Shown: piece by piece, positions 27,493 to 35,698 of the stretch
Numbering within the stretch: the stretch's first letter is position 1
How the letters are laid out: each line of letters begins with the position of its first letter
Notes under the pieces: generated by a model
Seen by the model: only the letters and a program-made list of their open reading frames with translations
Told to the model about the DNA's origin: nothing
The model's database searches: none
Assembly (NCBI GenBank): GCA_018333865.1
Contig: JAGXSE010000023.1
Location: forward strand, 1-64,000
DNA length: 64,000 nt
Origin: Syntrophomonadaceae bacterium
GTDB taxonomy: Bacteria > Bacillota > PH28-bin88
Direction of reading: 5' to 3'
Made by a program: the position numbers and the translations under genes

Positions 27493-27520
27493 CACCCCCA
27501 GAAGGTGTAAGGTGCAGGGT

Positions 27521-27718
27521 TCAACTGGGTCTTGGCTTCAGAGGGGGATTGCTACCCCCACTGAAGCTTAGAGCCAGTTAATACAGTGCGTAGCCGCTCT
27601 TATCCCGCCGCCTTAATTGGGGACATTCCTGTCCCCAAAGACTGGCCCGAGCTTCAGCAGGTGTGTCCCCTTTCCTTAGTAGCGGGGGCATTAGAGCGGG
27701 TAGCTATCTATGATAAAT
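27521..27718 (+). repeat. Structured dispersed repeat, copy 1
   Basis: This element also occurs at 38949-39083 (inverted) and 59074-59357. The 5' part forms nested stems: AACTGG with CCAGTT, GCTTCAG with CTGAAGC, and GGGGG with CCCCC. The next part pairs GCCGCTCTTA with TTAGAGCGGGT across a variable insert, ending in GTAGCTATCTATGATAAA. In this copy the insert holds the hairpin GGGGACA-ttcc-TGTCCCC. It begins 28 nt after a toxin stop codon. Open frames inside it are not genes. Confidence 0.85.
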
Positions 27719-28084
27719 CCTGGCACCGCCTCTTGTACACTTTCCGTTCCAGAAAAGGATGTGTTTACTTCCAAAGGCTTATATTTGCATCTAGTTGAGA
27801 AATAATAGTGCTACGCGGGCCTGTATGCATCTGAGGCCTCCTGCTGCCACCCTGCCAGCCTTGCCCAGTCAAAGGACATATTCCACAAGATAACTCTCTC
27901 CAGAAAATCTTCTTCCTAATTTAATTTATCCAAAAAAAGTTTTGGATACAGCTTAAATGCTGTATACTTTTTTAAATCTGAATCGTTTAATCATTAGAAG
28001 AAACTGCAAAACAGTTTATGGATGTGAACAAGCACATTCCGGAAAATAAAGCGCAGATGCAAAACGTTTTGTAAGGAGGCAAAG
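27719..28084 (+). promoter_or_regulatory. Non-coding stretch with operator-like palindrome
   Basis: I see no gene in these 366 nt. ATACAGC-ttaaat-GCTGTAT (27946-27965) is a perfect inverted repeat overlapping a possible -10 (TATACT, 27963-27968), about 120 nt before the ECF sigma gene. It may bind a regulator or mark the autoregulated promoter. Confidence 0.45.
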
Positions 28085-28591
28085 ATGCGTAATGAGCTGT
28101 TAGAACAATTATTTAAAAATAAAGCCAGTATTATTTACAGATATCTGCTTAAAATCGGCTGCAGCCACCATGATGCTGAAGATATTGTTCAGGACGCAAT
28201 TTTTAAAGCCCTCATTTACTTGGAGGCGATTGAGGAAGATAAAGTGGGCGCCTGGCTTTTTAAGGTTGCATTAAATCGCTATTATGACTTGTGCCGGAAA
28301 AATAAAAGACATCCACTGGATTCCTTTGATAGCGAGAATATCCTGCACCATCTCCCCGTCTATCATCCAGAAGATCAGGTCTTAGAAAATGAGCAAAAGC
28401 AACAAATAACCAGAGTGTTAAAGGAGTTAAGCGGAATATCCCAAAACTTGCTGATTTTAAAGTATGTGGTCGGCCTCTCTTACCGGGAGGCGGCAGAAAT
28501 ACTGGATATCAATGAACAGAAGGCAAAAACTTATATTTACAGGGCCAAACAAAAATTCAGGCACCATTGGAGGGAGTTTAATGATGAATAA
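28085..28591 (+). CDS. ECF-type RNA polymerase sigma factor
   Basis: A 168-residue extracytoplasmic-function sigma factor. Region 2 (RYLLKIGCSHHDAEDIVQDA, then IFKALIYL) melts the -10 DNA; region 4 (GLSYREAAEILDI, then KTYIYRAKQKF) reads the -35. There is no other domain. GTAAGGAGG precedes the ATG. The stop overlaps the following anti-sigma gene by 11 nt, so the two should be made together. The anti-sigma gene is frameshifted, which could leave this factor unchecked. Confidence 0.93.
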   Translation: MRNELLEQLFKNKASIIYRYLLKIGCSHHDAEDIVQDAIFKALIYLEAIEEDKVGAWLFKVALNRYYDLCRKNKRHPLDSFDSENILHHLPVYHPEDQVLENEQKQQITRVLKELSGISQNLLILKYVVGLSYREAAEILDINEQKAKTYIYRAKQKFRHHWREFNDE

Positions 28592-29616
28592 TGCGGAAAA
28601 ACGGGCCGAGAGCTTTGATTTTAATAAAACTAGCAAGGTCTTGCAAAAGGCCAAGCTATTCACCTTTATTCGAACGGTGACGATTAGCTTTGTTGTCTTT
28701 GTCTTGCTAAGTGGGGCGCTGGTTGTGCTGAACTCTATAATGTTAGGGCGCATCGCCACAAAGGAGCTTATAAGTGAACATCTGTTTGATACTGTGGCCA
28801 GGCCGAATATATACCAGGGCCAGTATCAAGTTACCCACGGGTTCCTTGCTGGCGAAATTGCGTATGTTACTTACAGGATTGTTGGCACAAGGCCGGTTTA
28901 TAACGGGTCTTATCGAATTGATTTTAGCCTGATCCCGCTAACATTCGGCATTTATGGCACCGGTAGAGGCCAGTTGAACCGGATTGAAGTTGCAGGCGGA
29001 TACCATTACTTTAACAGAGCCGGTCAAAGAGAGATGATCTTTTTCCATCCTGCCATCCAGTATCAAACTTACCCAAACGACCTGGACTCGTTGGAGGCAA
29101 TCGGTCCAGATAAATACCTGGAAATGGCGCTTTCATTTGACCGGGATTACAGTTTTAAAGAAGTGCAGGCAATGCTCCCTGGGGAAGTAAAAATAGCTTG
29201 GTACTGGGTAGATACCTACAATCAAGACAATTTGGCTGGAATGAAAGGTCGATATTTGGCAAGAATAGGTCCTGACGGGCAGCCAACAGGTGAAAAAGAA
29301 TTTTTTTCCGCCAGAATATATGCATGCTAATCGCATCTATGGGATGAGGGGCTTATCTTCCGAGGGCGAAATAATCGACGATCCCCGCCCTAATTTTGTG
29401 GAAGCCATTAAAACAGGCATGAAGAGAGAAGGCCGTTACCAGTCGCAATTTCAAAGGCTCTTTTCAGCATTGAGCAACGACAAGGGAGAAATAGCAGTTG
29501 CTGACCTGAGGATTATTGGGGTTGTTGTTACGGGTGATACCGCATCTTTGAGCCAGTTGCAGGGAAAAGATTATCTTAAGGCTGCCAGTTTGGGCATTGT
29601 GGCTGATAAGTTCTAG
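28581..29616 (+). pseudogene. Anti-sigma factor gene split by a frameshift
   Basis: The first part (28581-29330) has a cytoplasmic N-terminal segment, one TM helix (TVTISFVVFVLLSGALVVL) and the start of an extracellular domain typical of Firmicute anti-sigma proteins with sigma-regulator N- and C-terminal domains. The frame ends soon after GEKEFFSARIYAC. The expected continuation (NRIYGMRGLSSEGEI, EAIKTGMKREGRYQSQF, RIIGVVVTGDTASL) is in the +1 frame at about 29296-29616. The shift coincides with a run of seven T at 29301-29307; six T would restore a single protein of about 345 residues. It could be a true mutation, slippage-tolerated, or a sequencing error. Confidence 0.85.
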
Positions 29617-29622
29617 AACGTC

Positions 29623-29654
29623 AAGGCTAGCGTCAGGGGACGGGGTTCTTGAAA
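29623..29654 (+). repeat. REP-like repeat, single copy
   Basis: GTCAGGGGACGGGGTTCTTGAAA carries the GGGGACGGGGTTCTTGA core shared with the transposase-flanking repeats at 40828-40955. Confidence 0.75.
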
Positions 29655-29680
29655 TCCCAATGACCCAAATCATGCCCCTG

Positions 29681-29717
29681 GCCCCTGGATCTGCACTGTG
29701 GATCCAGGGGCTTTTTT
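29681..29717 (+). terminator. Rho-independent terminator
   Basis: GCCCCTGGATC (29681-29691) pairs perfectly with GATCCAGGGGC (29701-29711), then TTTTTT. It closes the sigma / anti-sigma operon. Confidence 0.9.
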
Positions 29718-29803
29718 ATTTCCCCGAAAATCTCGCGTGATATTAATTGTACAGGACCGTTTATTTTTTCAGGAAGAAGTTTTAAAGAAAGGTAAGGTGT
29801 TGT

Positions 29804-29915
29804 ATGAAAGGCCCAAACAACTGGTTTGACTTTGCGGCTGACGATATTAAATCCGGGGAAATACTGCTGAGAGAAGGAATGTATAACATGGCCTGTTTTC
29901 ATGCTCAACAGGGCA
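29804..29915 (+). pseudogene. HEPN-domain protein, N-terminal fragment
   Basis: The first 37 codons (NWFDFAADDIKSGEILLREG, then YNMACFHAQQG) match the start of HEPN-domain proteins, in which a W-x-x-x-A-x-x-D helix and CFHAQQAAEK helix are conserved. The homology ends at QQG, exactly where flavin-reductase sequence begins in another frame. The MNT nucleotidyltransferase partner is absent. GGTAAGG precedes the ATG. Confidence 0.75.
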
Positions 29916-30279
29916 TTCTTTTGGCATTATTGCCTCCACAGGAGATTTCGTCATCAATATCCCTTCGGCAAATTTGGCTAAAGCGGTAGACCTGTGCGGA
30001 ACAGTGTCAGGCAGGGATGTTAATAAGTTTCTTGAATGCGGACTTACGCCTGTACCGGCTTCTGCCGTAAAAGCGCCCTTAATAAAAGAGTGCCCAGTAA
30101 ATATTGAATGCGCCGTTAAAGAAATTTTGCCTCTTGGCACCCACCATGCCTTTATCGCTGAGGTGGCTGCCGTAAATATTGATACGGCAGTACTAGATGA
30201 TAAAGGCCGGATTGATATTGAACGATTACAGCCTTACGCCTACTGCTTGCATGAATGCGGCAGGTTTCTTCCCTATTAG
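29913..30279 (+). pseudogene. Flavin reductase-like protein, C-terminal fragment
   Basis: In the second frame the sequence TGDFVINIPSANLAKAVDLC, then GTVSGRDVNKF, PVPASAVKAPLI and GTHHAFIAEV matches the C-terminal two thirds of FMN-binding split-barrel flavin reductases. The N-terminal third, including the first flavin-contacting strands, is missing and replaced by a HEPN fragment. A TTG at 29974 would allow a 101-residue product, but it would lack part of the flavin site. Confidence 0.8.
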
Positions 30280-30347
30280 GAGTCCATGGGTTTTCGCAAA
30301 AAAACAAAGGCAAATAGAGAAAAGGTAATAAATACATTAACGTTGCG

Positions 30348-31076
30348 CTATTGGCTTCTTGGATAGCGAAAATGGTGAATCAAGGGAGAGGGCCAGGTAA
30401 GCAAACGGTCTTCCTCGGTCGCCCAAGGGCCACCGTTATGGATGAGCAGAGGAACTCCATCCTTTCTCCGTTTATCTGATACAATTCCAATATGCCACAA
30501 GGGGGCGCCATACACCACAATGTCTCCTCCTTGCCACTGGGCCAGGTTCTCTGCGTTCCCCGGGATGATCTCAGTGGTCAAGACCTGGGCATGCCGTTTA
30601 AAAAAGGGCACCAGGTTTTGCACCCGGCGGAAATCGATATTGGGTTCCGGTCTGCCCCCTACCCGGGGATAAGCCCGGAGGTTATTCTTGATATCTTGAT
30701 CAACCATATCCTTCAAATCATAGCCGGCCCCTCGAAAGGCGCGCCAAATTACATCTGTGCAGACTCCTTCATCATCGGGGGGATAGCCCCCGCGGAAATA
30801 CCCGTCCCTGTAAACGGTTTTGTTAAGAACTTCTTGGCGGGCAAAAAGGACCAGGTCTTCCAAATCATCAAGGCCGTTGCCGTTTTTGTCTGAACCAGTT
30901 AAAATCCTGGGGACCACAAGCGGTTTTTTCCAGGGTAAGAGTCCGGCTACCGGCTCTTTTATCTCCAGATCAACCTGACTCTCGACTGCACCTCCGGAAA
31001 CCCTGTAAATGCTTTGGACTGCTAGCGTCAATAATATAATCAATAGCAAAAAGGTAATCGCAATTTTTCTCGACAC
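30348..31076 (-). CDS. DUF1287 exported NlpC/P60-like protein
   Basis: A 242-residue protein with an N-terminal hydrophobic helix (AITFLLLIILLTLAV) for export or anchoring. An EF-hand-like loop DKNGNGLDD (about residue 65) may bind calcium. The DUF1287 domain follows with the catalytic-type Cys in GVCTDVIWRAF, GGDIVVYG and the His in PLWHIGIVSD, the Cys-His pattern of NlpC/P60-like cysteine peptidases or amidases acting on the cell wall. The GTG at 31076 is preferred, with GGGAG eight bases upstream, over the ATG at 31103. Confidence 0.85.
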   Translation of the reverse strand: MSRKIAITFLLLIILLTLAVQSIYRVSGGAVESQVDLEIKEPVAGLLPWKKPLVVPRILTGSDKNGNGLDDLEDLVLFARQEVLNKTVYRDGYFRGGYPPDDEGVCTDVIWRAFRGAGYDLKDMVDQDIKNNLRAYPRVGGRPEPNIDFRRVQNLVPFFKRHAQVLTTEIIPGNAENLAQWQGGDIVVYGAPLWHIGIVSDKRRKDGVPLLIHNGGPWATEEDRLLTWPSPLIHHFRYPRSQ

Positions 31077-31187
31077 ATCATCAACTCCCTGGATGTATGG
31101 CATGCTTTACAAACATGCTTCCATTCAATTATAAATTATCCTATAAAGATTCTGCTTTGACAACTCTAGCATGTCAAATCCAGTGAG

Positions 31188-31316
31188 ATGGGCGCTCGAT
31201 TTGAATGGCAAAAAGAAGAATTAGAAAGGCGAAAAAACAACTTGGTATCTCTGCCAGCCTCTGGGCTTGGTTGGGAAGAGATAAAACGCAGGGTTCGAAA
31301 TCACTATGGCCGTTAA
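31188..31316 (+). CDS. Small addiction-module antitoxin
   Basis: A 42-residue protein. FEWQKEELERRKNNL followed by PASGLGWEEIKRRVR resembles the C-terminal region of the short putative addiction-module component family that precedes ParE-type toxins (the LSWEEVKxRIR motif). Its TAA overlaps the toxin start. No strong ribosome site was seen, so the true start is uncertain. Confidence 0.6.
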   Translation: MGARFEWQKEELERRKNNLVSLPASGLGWEEIKRRVRNHYGR

Positions 31317-31578
31317 CCTAATTATTGCACCTGAAGTTGAGCAAGACATTGCCGACGCTTATGCGTGGTATGAGAAACAAAGGTCAGAACTCGGAGAAGA
31401 ATTTCTCAGTTGTGTCGATGCTCTTGTTCAAGCAATTGTGCGGATGCCAAATGTTTATGCAATTGTTTTTAACAAATATCGGAGAGGTCTGGTCAGGCAA
31501 TTTTGGGAACACCATACCGAATTATGGGATACAGGTCAGTACTCACTTTTTTTTTCGGAGGCCTTTGGATCCGGGTGA
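31306..31578 (+). pseudogene. ParE/RelE-type toxin, 3' end lost
   Basis: The first 63 residues match ParE-type toxins: NLIIAPEVEQDIADAYAWYE, RSELGEEFLSCVDALV and FNKYRRGLVRQF. After RQF the expected strands (PYAIFYxV and a closing HxxRDP) are missing and the frame ends in unrelated sequence with a nine-T run near 31557. No alternative frame restores the domain, so the 3' end was replaced by recombination. Likely inactive. Confidence 0.8.
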
Positions 31579-31704
31579 AGCGGGCGAAATCTAATCCTAA
31601 TGTCGTTTTAAAACGTGATGTTTTTAGACCTAAAAGGGAGTACTCGTCTGCCAGATAATTTAGTATGGTGTACCCCTAATTCCCCATGACTTGCCACGAC
31701 TTGC

Positions 31705-31748
31705 CAAAAAAAGAGGCCTTACCAAAACTAGTGTTTGGTAAGGCCTCT
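31705..31748 (-). terminator. Rho-independent terminator
   Basis: AGAGGCCTTACCAAA (31712-31726) pairs with TTTGGTAAGGCCTCT (31734-31748), a 15-bp perfect stem with a 7-nt loop. On the minus strand it is followed by seven T. It ends the 31752-32114 gene. Confidence 0.93.
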
Positions 31749-31751
31749 AAC

Positions 31752-32114
31752 CTAATATCTCGTATAGGGTGCTTTTTCCATTTTAAGTATCTTTCCATTG
31801 TTCGCATTAATAACAACTGTTCTTCCATAATAAGCCATATTAATCTCATCATCCACATAGTATACGTTAATTTTATATGCTTTTATCATTTGACTTTTAT
31901 ACCAAAAGGGAGTGGGTTTAACATTATCACTAACTTGTCTAAGCTCCCATTGATTCCTGCTAGGTAAATCTTTAGGTGGCTTAGCGGCGTTAATAGCAAT
32001 TTTACGAGCTTGTGAGGGTAGTATGGATGAATTAAACAAAGGTTTTGTAATATACACTAACGGAAAAAGCACAACAAAAAATACAATTATCAAAATAAAA
32101 TAACGTTTTTTCAA
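31752..32114 (-). CDS. Hypothetical exported protein
   Basis: A 120-residue protein with an N-terminal hydrophobic helix (YFILIIVFFVVLFPLVYI), probably a membrane anchor or signal. The rest is a small extracellular domain with the ending TVVINANNGKILKMEKAP, which resembles the last strand of PepSY-like or DUF5590-like domains. The TTG start has GGAGG seven bases upstream. A strong terminator follows. No function can be assigned. Confidence 0.75.
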   Translation of the reverse strand: MKKRYFILIIVFFVVLFPLVYITKPLFNSSILPSQARKIAINAAKPPKDLPSRNQWELRQVSDNVKPTPFWYKSQMIKAYKINVYYVDDEINMAYYGRTVVINANNGKILKMEKAPYTRY

Positions 32115-32560
32115 AAGCTACCCTCCTTGCAAGCCTTTTCTTAGCTTTCACAATTAATATACTCACTTACTTGGGCATGACCAGAATAGATTGTGTAAGA
32201 ACCAGCGTAATTATTACTTAATTTTTTTTGCTTGCAAGCATAGGAGAAGATGTTCTAGTTTTAAACCATTTGTCCTTTTGGTAATTACTTCATGGGTGAG
32301 AAGGGGACAGGGGGTGTGCCACGAGGCGCACTTTAAGATAGAGTGTGTGAACTATACAGGAGATGGGGGTAGGCCCCCCGAAGCCGGCTTGCAGGAGCAG
32401 GCTTCAAACCACCTTAAGCTGACCTGGTAAAGAGCCTTGGTAGTGAGCGTTAAGGAAAAGGCAGGCAGGATTAAACCTGTCAGGTAAGAGATAGGGAGAC
32501 GAGCGCAAGCGATCCGCCGTTTAAAGCGAGCGGCAGGAGGCAAAATGACTAATTTGGCCA
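32115..32560. other. Intergenic stretch without recognised gene
   Basis: I see no convincing gene in these 446 nt. A 79-codon frame (32191-32430) has no ribosome site or family resemblance. The segment is less AT-rich towards 32560 and contains the GGCAGGCAGGATTAAACCTG hairpin-like stretch near 32460. Confidence 0.5.
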
Positions 32561-32902
32561 TCAGTCTGCCTCCAAATCAAAGACACCTTCATAGCTCTCA
32601 CTTGATGTTTGGCCCTGAGCTGCAAGACGGGCCTCTTCAAGCAAGCGCTGTACAGCGGGACGGATTTGGCGGCGGCTTTCTTTAAACTTATCAAGTAGTT
32701 CTTGTCCTGACAGACCTTGGGCTATTAAATCGGCCAGGATTTGTTCGTCAAATTCTCCGTCGCCTTCCCGAACAGGACGGATGACGATAGCATTGTTTTG
32801 GATATAGCATTCCACTTCCTTATCAATGCCAACGCTGTTATAAAAATAAATCGGTATGGTTATCTGGCGTTTCTGAGATACCGATATGCGTTTTTTTATC
32901 AT
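32561..32902 (-). CDS. AbrB/SpoVT-type DNA-binding protein
   Basis: A 113-residue protein whose N-terminus (KKRISVSQKRQITIPIYFYN, then VECYIQNNAIVIRPV) is a swapped-hairpin AbrB DNA-binding domain, as in MazE-like antitoxins and transition-state regulators. The C-terminal part is acidic and helical. GGAG precedes the ATG at 32902. No partner toxin is visible; the 3' side is intergenic. It may be an orphan antitoxin or a regulator. Confidence 0.8.
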   Translation of the reverse strand: MIKKRISVSQKRQITIPIYFYNSVGIDKEVECYIQNNAIVIRPVREGDGEFDEQILADLIAQGLSGQELLDKFKESRRQIRPAVQRLLEEARLAAQGQTSSESYEGVFDLEAD

Positions 32903-32949
32903 TGGATTTTCTCCTTTGGTTTTAACTTGGGACATTAGTATCCCTTGCG

Positions 32950-33170
32950 CACTAATTTCTTTATAGTGCTGCAAAGCATCGAGAAACTTCTGGTTATCTT
33001 CCCCGTCTTCAAAGATGTTTTACCGGTTGATTCCTCTTGAAAAAATGTGATGAATTCCGCTATTGCTCTTTTCCCTGGCCTGTCTTGGTACAGGCAACAC
33101 CTCTTTGCTGCATTAATACAGAACTGATAATGTATCAAGAACCCCGTCCCCTTGGCGTCCCCTTACTGCA
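32950..33170 (-). pseudogene. Remnant of a REP-associated tyrosine transposase plus its repeat
   Basis: About 200 bp closely match the 5' end of the transposase gene at 41590-41800, including GCATCGAGAAACTTCTGG, TCTTCAAAGATGTTTT and CCCTGGCCTGTCTTGGTACA blocks, then CAGAACTGATAATGT-TCAAGAACCCCGTCCCC. The rest of the gene, including the His-x-His motif, is gone. The GTCCCC repeat here is duplicated in part (CTTGGCGTCCCCTT). Confidence 0.85.
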
Positions 33171-33204
33171 CACCAAATTTTATCTTAATTTAACAATAAT
33201 TGTA

Positions 33205-33236
33205 TTGACATGCCGGGGGGGGGGGGCTGATAGAAT
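33205..33236 (+). promoter_or_regulatory. Promoter with a 12-G tract in its spacer
   Basis: TTGACA (33205-33210), then TGCC, twelve G (33215-33226), CTGA and TAGAAT (33231-33236). The spacer is now 20 bp; nine G would make it the optimal 17. The G run makes slipped-strand length change likely. The secreted PHP protein starts 95 nt downstream. Confidence 0.6.
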
Positions 33237-33330
33237 AAGTCATGGCAACTATTCCCAAAAAAGGCAAGTAAGGAGGTAGCCTTGTGTCTGTGATAGTTGC
33301 TTGAATAAATATTGCAGGAGAGTGGTTTTC

Positions 33331-35187
33331 ATGTTGGCAGGAAAAGCACAAAACTTGGTGAATCGAGTTGCAAAACGACTGGTGTTTACGGTGCTATCTT
33401 GTTTGCTGCTGGTGTTTTCACTGACAGGGTTTACTTTCTCCTCACCGGTTAACGAGCAGCCGGAAATCATGATCTTGGGACCGCATGTACAGACTTACGA
33501 CCTTGATGCTGTTCAATGGGAATTTCCCCTCACGGCAACCGGGTTTGGTCCGGGGCTTGGGACGGCCCGCCTCGTGGAGTTTAGTATTGACGGGTACGAC
33601 CTGCTTCAGCTTGTCCCAGAGGCGCAAAGAACCTTGACAGTCCATCGTCTGGACAAAGAGATTAACCGTAATGAGTTTAGAAAGTGGGATGACTATCGCA
33701 GACGGGCGGCGATACTGAGAATTAGAAATGATAAACAGCTGGCTTTTTCTGAATCCGAAGAACGTGAGTACAGAGAACTCCACGAACGCGTGATGAGAGT
33801 CGGCAAACGGCTACAAGATAACAGGCCTAGTGAATTCGTTCCTGCTAGTTTGCTTCTGAACGTAGCTGATCTGCCTTTTCAAGTCACTGCAGATAGTCAT
33901 TTTAAAGTAAGGCTTGCAGCAAAATTTGGACAAGGTCAAGCTGTTTGGGAAGGAGAAGTTCTTGTTGTAGACGTGGAACCGCTAGCCACCAATCCGGTTT
34001 GGACGCCAGCTGAGTTGCATATCCATAGTACTTTTGCCGCAGATGGGCATTCCACCCCTGCAGAGCTTGCGGCTAAGCTTTCTAACAGAGGTTACCACAT
34101 TGGCTATGTAACCGATGAACCGTCGAGTGCTACTCCCACAACTATGAGTGGAAGTGGTATTCGTGGACAGTCTACGCCGCTTGCTACCTGGGAACAGTAC
34201 CGCACTGCTGTTCGTAATGCTTCAAATGTTCAAATAGCGATGTTTCCAGGGGCGGAAATTGCTGCTTCGGCCGAGCAACCTCCTGTTACCGGCGAACATA
34301 ATGGCCATGCCTTAGCCTATGGCATCCGAAACCTGACTGATTTAAGATATAGGTGGTTTCTGCCGAATAATTTACTGCGTAACATTAATATCAATAATAG
34401 TAACCCTGATCCTCCAACCGTCACAAACCCTAATCCCCCAGGTCCATCGTCGGCTGCCATAGCACATCCTTTTTGCAGTCTATATCCATGGCGTGTCTGG
34501 GGAGCAAGTCTAACTGAACGCTATAATGGCTATGAAGTTATGTCAAACGCTGCAGCGCAAACAAACTTTGCCCCTAATAGCCGACACATGAATACGTGGC
34601 GAAGCGAACTGGTTGCTCGCTTTTCCAACGCTTTTGCGGGGAATGGTTTTCCTTCTGTACGTACCGGAAGTGACTACGGTAATACTCTTCTAGGAATTCC
34701 TGTTGGGTCGATGGGATTTTTTACGTTTATAGCACTACCTTTTCCTCTGCCAAGCGATATGAGGAATCTGCTCCAAGGGGATGTTGACCGCGCTTTGCTC
34801 GCTGGGCGAACCATAGCCAGCCGTCTGGGTGGAGTGGCCTCGTTCAGGCTGAGAAATGCGCAAGGCGGATGGCAGGGAATCGGCTCTTGGTTTGCCATGC
34901 CGCCCTTCGCTACGGTGAGCGGCGAGATACAGTTGCGGGCTGCCTTATCCGGCAATTACCAGGTAAGAATCGTTGAAAACAGCAGTGGACGCACGGAGTT
35001 AGCAGACATAAGACACAACTCAACGCACCACCTAAATGCTGGTCAAACCGTGATAATTCCTGTCAGTTTCCGCTTCGATGGCGGACAAAGGAGCTACCAC
35101 GTAATTGTTGAGCATACTGTTCTTAGTGATGGAATTTTAGTTACAATGGACACGATTTACACCAGCCCAATTTTTATTAGGCAGTAG
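33331..35187 (+). CDS. Secreted PHP-domain metal-dependent hydrolase
   Basis: A 618-residue exported protein. A signal peptide (LVFTVLSCLLLVFSLTG) is followed by a region of about 190 residues, then a PHP domain beginning ELHIHSTFAADGHS, with PGAEIAA, GEHNGHALAYG and AIAHPFC supplying the His/Glu metal ligands of polymerase-and-histidinol-phosphatase hydrolases. A C-terminal beta-rich domain of about 120 residues follows. PHP enzymes cleave phosphoesters; an exported one may act on nucleotides, polyphosphate or wall polymers. The frame opens at a TTG at 33301; the ATG at 33331 with AGGAG ten bases upstream is preferred. Expression may vary with the upstream poly-G run. Confidence 0.85.
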   Translation: MLAGKAQNLVNRVAKRLVFTVLSCLLLVFSLTGFTFSSPVNEQPEIMILGPHVQTYDLDAVQWEFPLTATGFGPGLGTARLVEFSIDGYDLLQLVPEAQRTLTVHRLDKEINRNEFRKWDDYRRRAAILRIRNDKQLAFSESEEREYRELHERVMRVGKRLQDNRPSEFVPASLLLNVADLPFQVTADSHFKVRLAAKFGQGQAVWEGEVLVVDVEPLATNPVWTPAELHIHSTFAADGHSTPAELAAKLSNRGYHIGYVTDEPSSATPTTMSGSGIRGQSTPLATWEQYRTAVRNASNVQIAMFPGAEIAASAEQPPVTGEHNGHALAYGIRNLTDLRYRWFLPNNLLRNININNSNPDPPTVTNPNPPGPSSAAIAHPFCSLYPWRVWGASLTERYNGYEVMSNAAAQTNFAPNSRHMNTWRSELVARFSNAFAGNGFPSVRTGSDYGNTLLGIPVGSMGFFTFIALPFPLPSDMRNLLQGDVDRALLAGRTIASRLGGVASFRLRNAQGGWQGIGSWFAMPPFATVSGEIQLRAALSGNYQVRIVENSSGRTELADIRHNSTHHLNAGQTVIIPVSFRFDGGQRSYHVIVEHTVLSDGILVTMDTIYTSPIFIRQ

Positions 35188-35199
35188 CATAATTTGCTT

Positions 35200-35229
35200 A
35201 CCTGCCCTCGACCGATGTCGGGGGCAGGT
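35200..35229 (+). terminator. Hairpin after the PHP gene
   Basis: CCTGCCC and GGGGGCAGG with TCGA/TCGG extensions form a strong stem-loop just after the stop codon. There is no T-run, so it may only stabilise the mRNA end or partly terminate. Confidence 0.5.
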
Positions 35230-35243
35230 AAGGGAGGGAGTCT

Positions 35244-35609
35244 ATGAAAGAGTTTAAGATACGAAAAGTAATAGTTTTTTTGGCCTGGGGTATTTCTTTG
35301 ATGTTATTGCTATGGTGGTATCCTTTGAGAAATGAGATTATGGCTTTTTGGTTAGTTGTTTTTTCAATGTCTATTTCTACCACTCTTCCTTTGGTATTAT
35401 TAAAAAACTTTCATTTAGCCTTGCCGGGGATACTCGTCCTGCCTTTTTTTTGTTTAAATGTTATGATAGCAGCAATGAACGGGAAAGTGAACGGGAAGTT
35501 AGCCGAACAAATCGTGTTCGGCTATTTATTCTTTCTTTTCATTACTGTTTGTGGAACTTTACTGGCCTGGTTGTATAAAGATGAAAAAAAGAAAGCGACT
35601 GCTAAATAA
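35244..35609 (+). CDS. Hypothetical four-helix membrane protein
   Basis: A 121-residue protein with about four TM helices (VIVFLAWGISLMLLLWWYP, FWLVVFSMSISTTLPLVLL, ILVLPFFCLNVMIAAM, VFGYLFFLFITVCGTLLAWL) and a Lys-rich cytoplasmic tail. GGGAGGGAG precedes the ATG. No family recognised. It is followed by another membrane protein and a VanZ-like protein, probably one transcript. Confidence 0.75.
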   Translation: MKEFKIRKVIVFLAWGISLMLLLWWYPLRNEIMAFWLVVFSMSISTTLPLVLLKNFHLALPGILVLPFFCLNVMIAAMNGKVNGKLAEQIVFGYLFFLFITVCGTLLAWLYKDEKKKATAK

Positions 35610-35698
35610 CGCAAAGATAGAAAAACCGTTGTGGCCCTAAAAATTAAACCGGGGAAAAGCTGGGGAAGAGTAAACCAATGATAAGGAGGTTTATTGTA

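Noticed and set aside
27586-27798. 70-residue open frame
   Set aside because: It lies within the structured repeat; the third copy at 59172-59417 does not conserve the protein.
29290-29616. Independent gene for the anti-sigma C-terminal part
   Set aside because: It has no ribosome site and continues the upstream protein's domain exactly at the T-run.
31306-31660. Restored ParE toxin by a frameshift at the nine-T run
   Set aside because: I translated all three frames; none yields the expected PYAIFY and HxxRDP strands, so the 3' end is absent rather than shifted.
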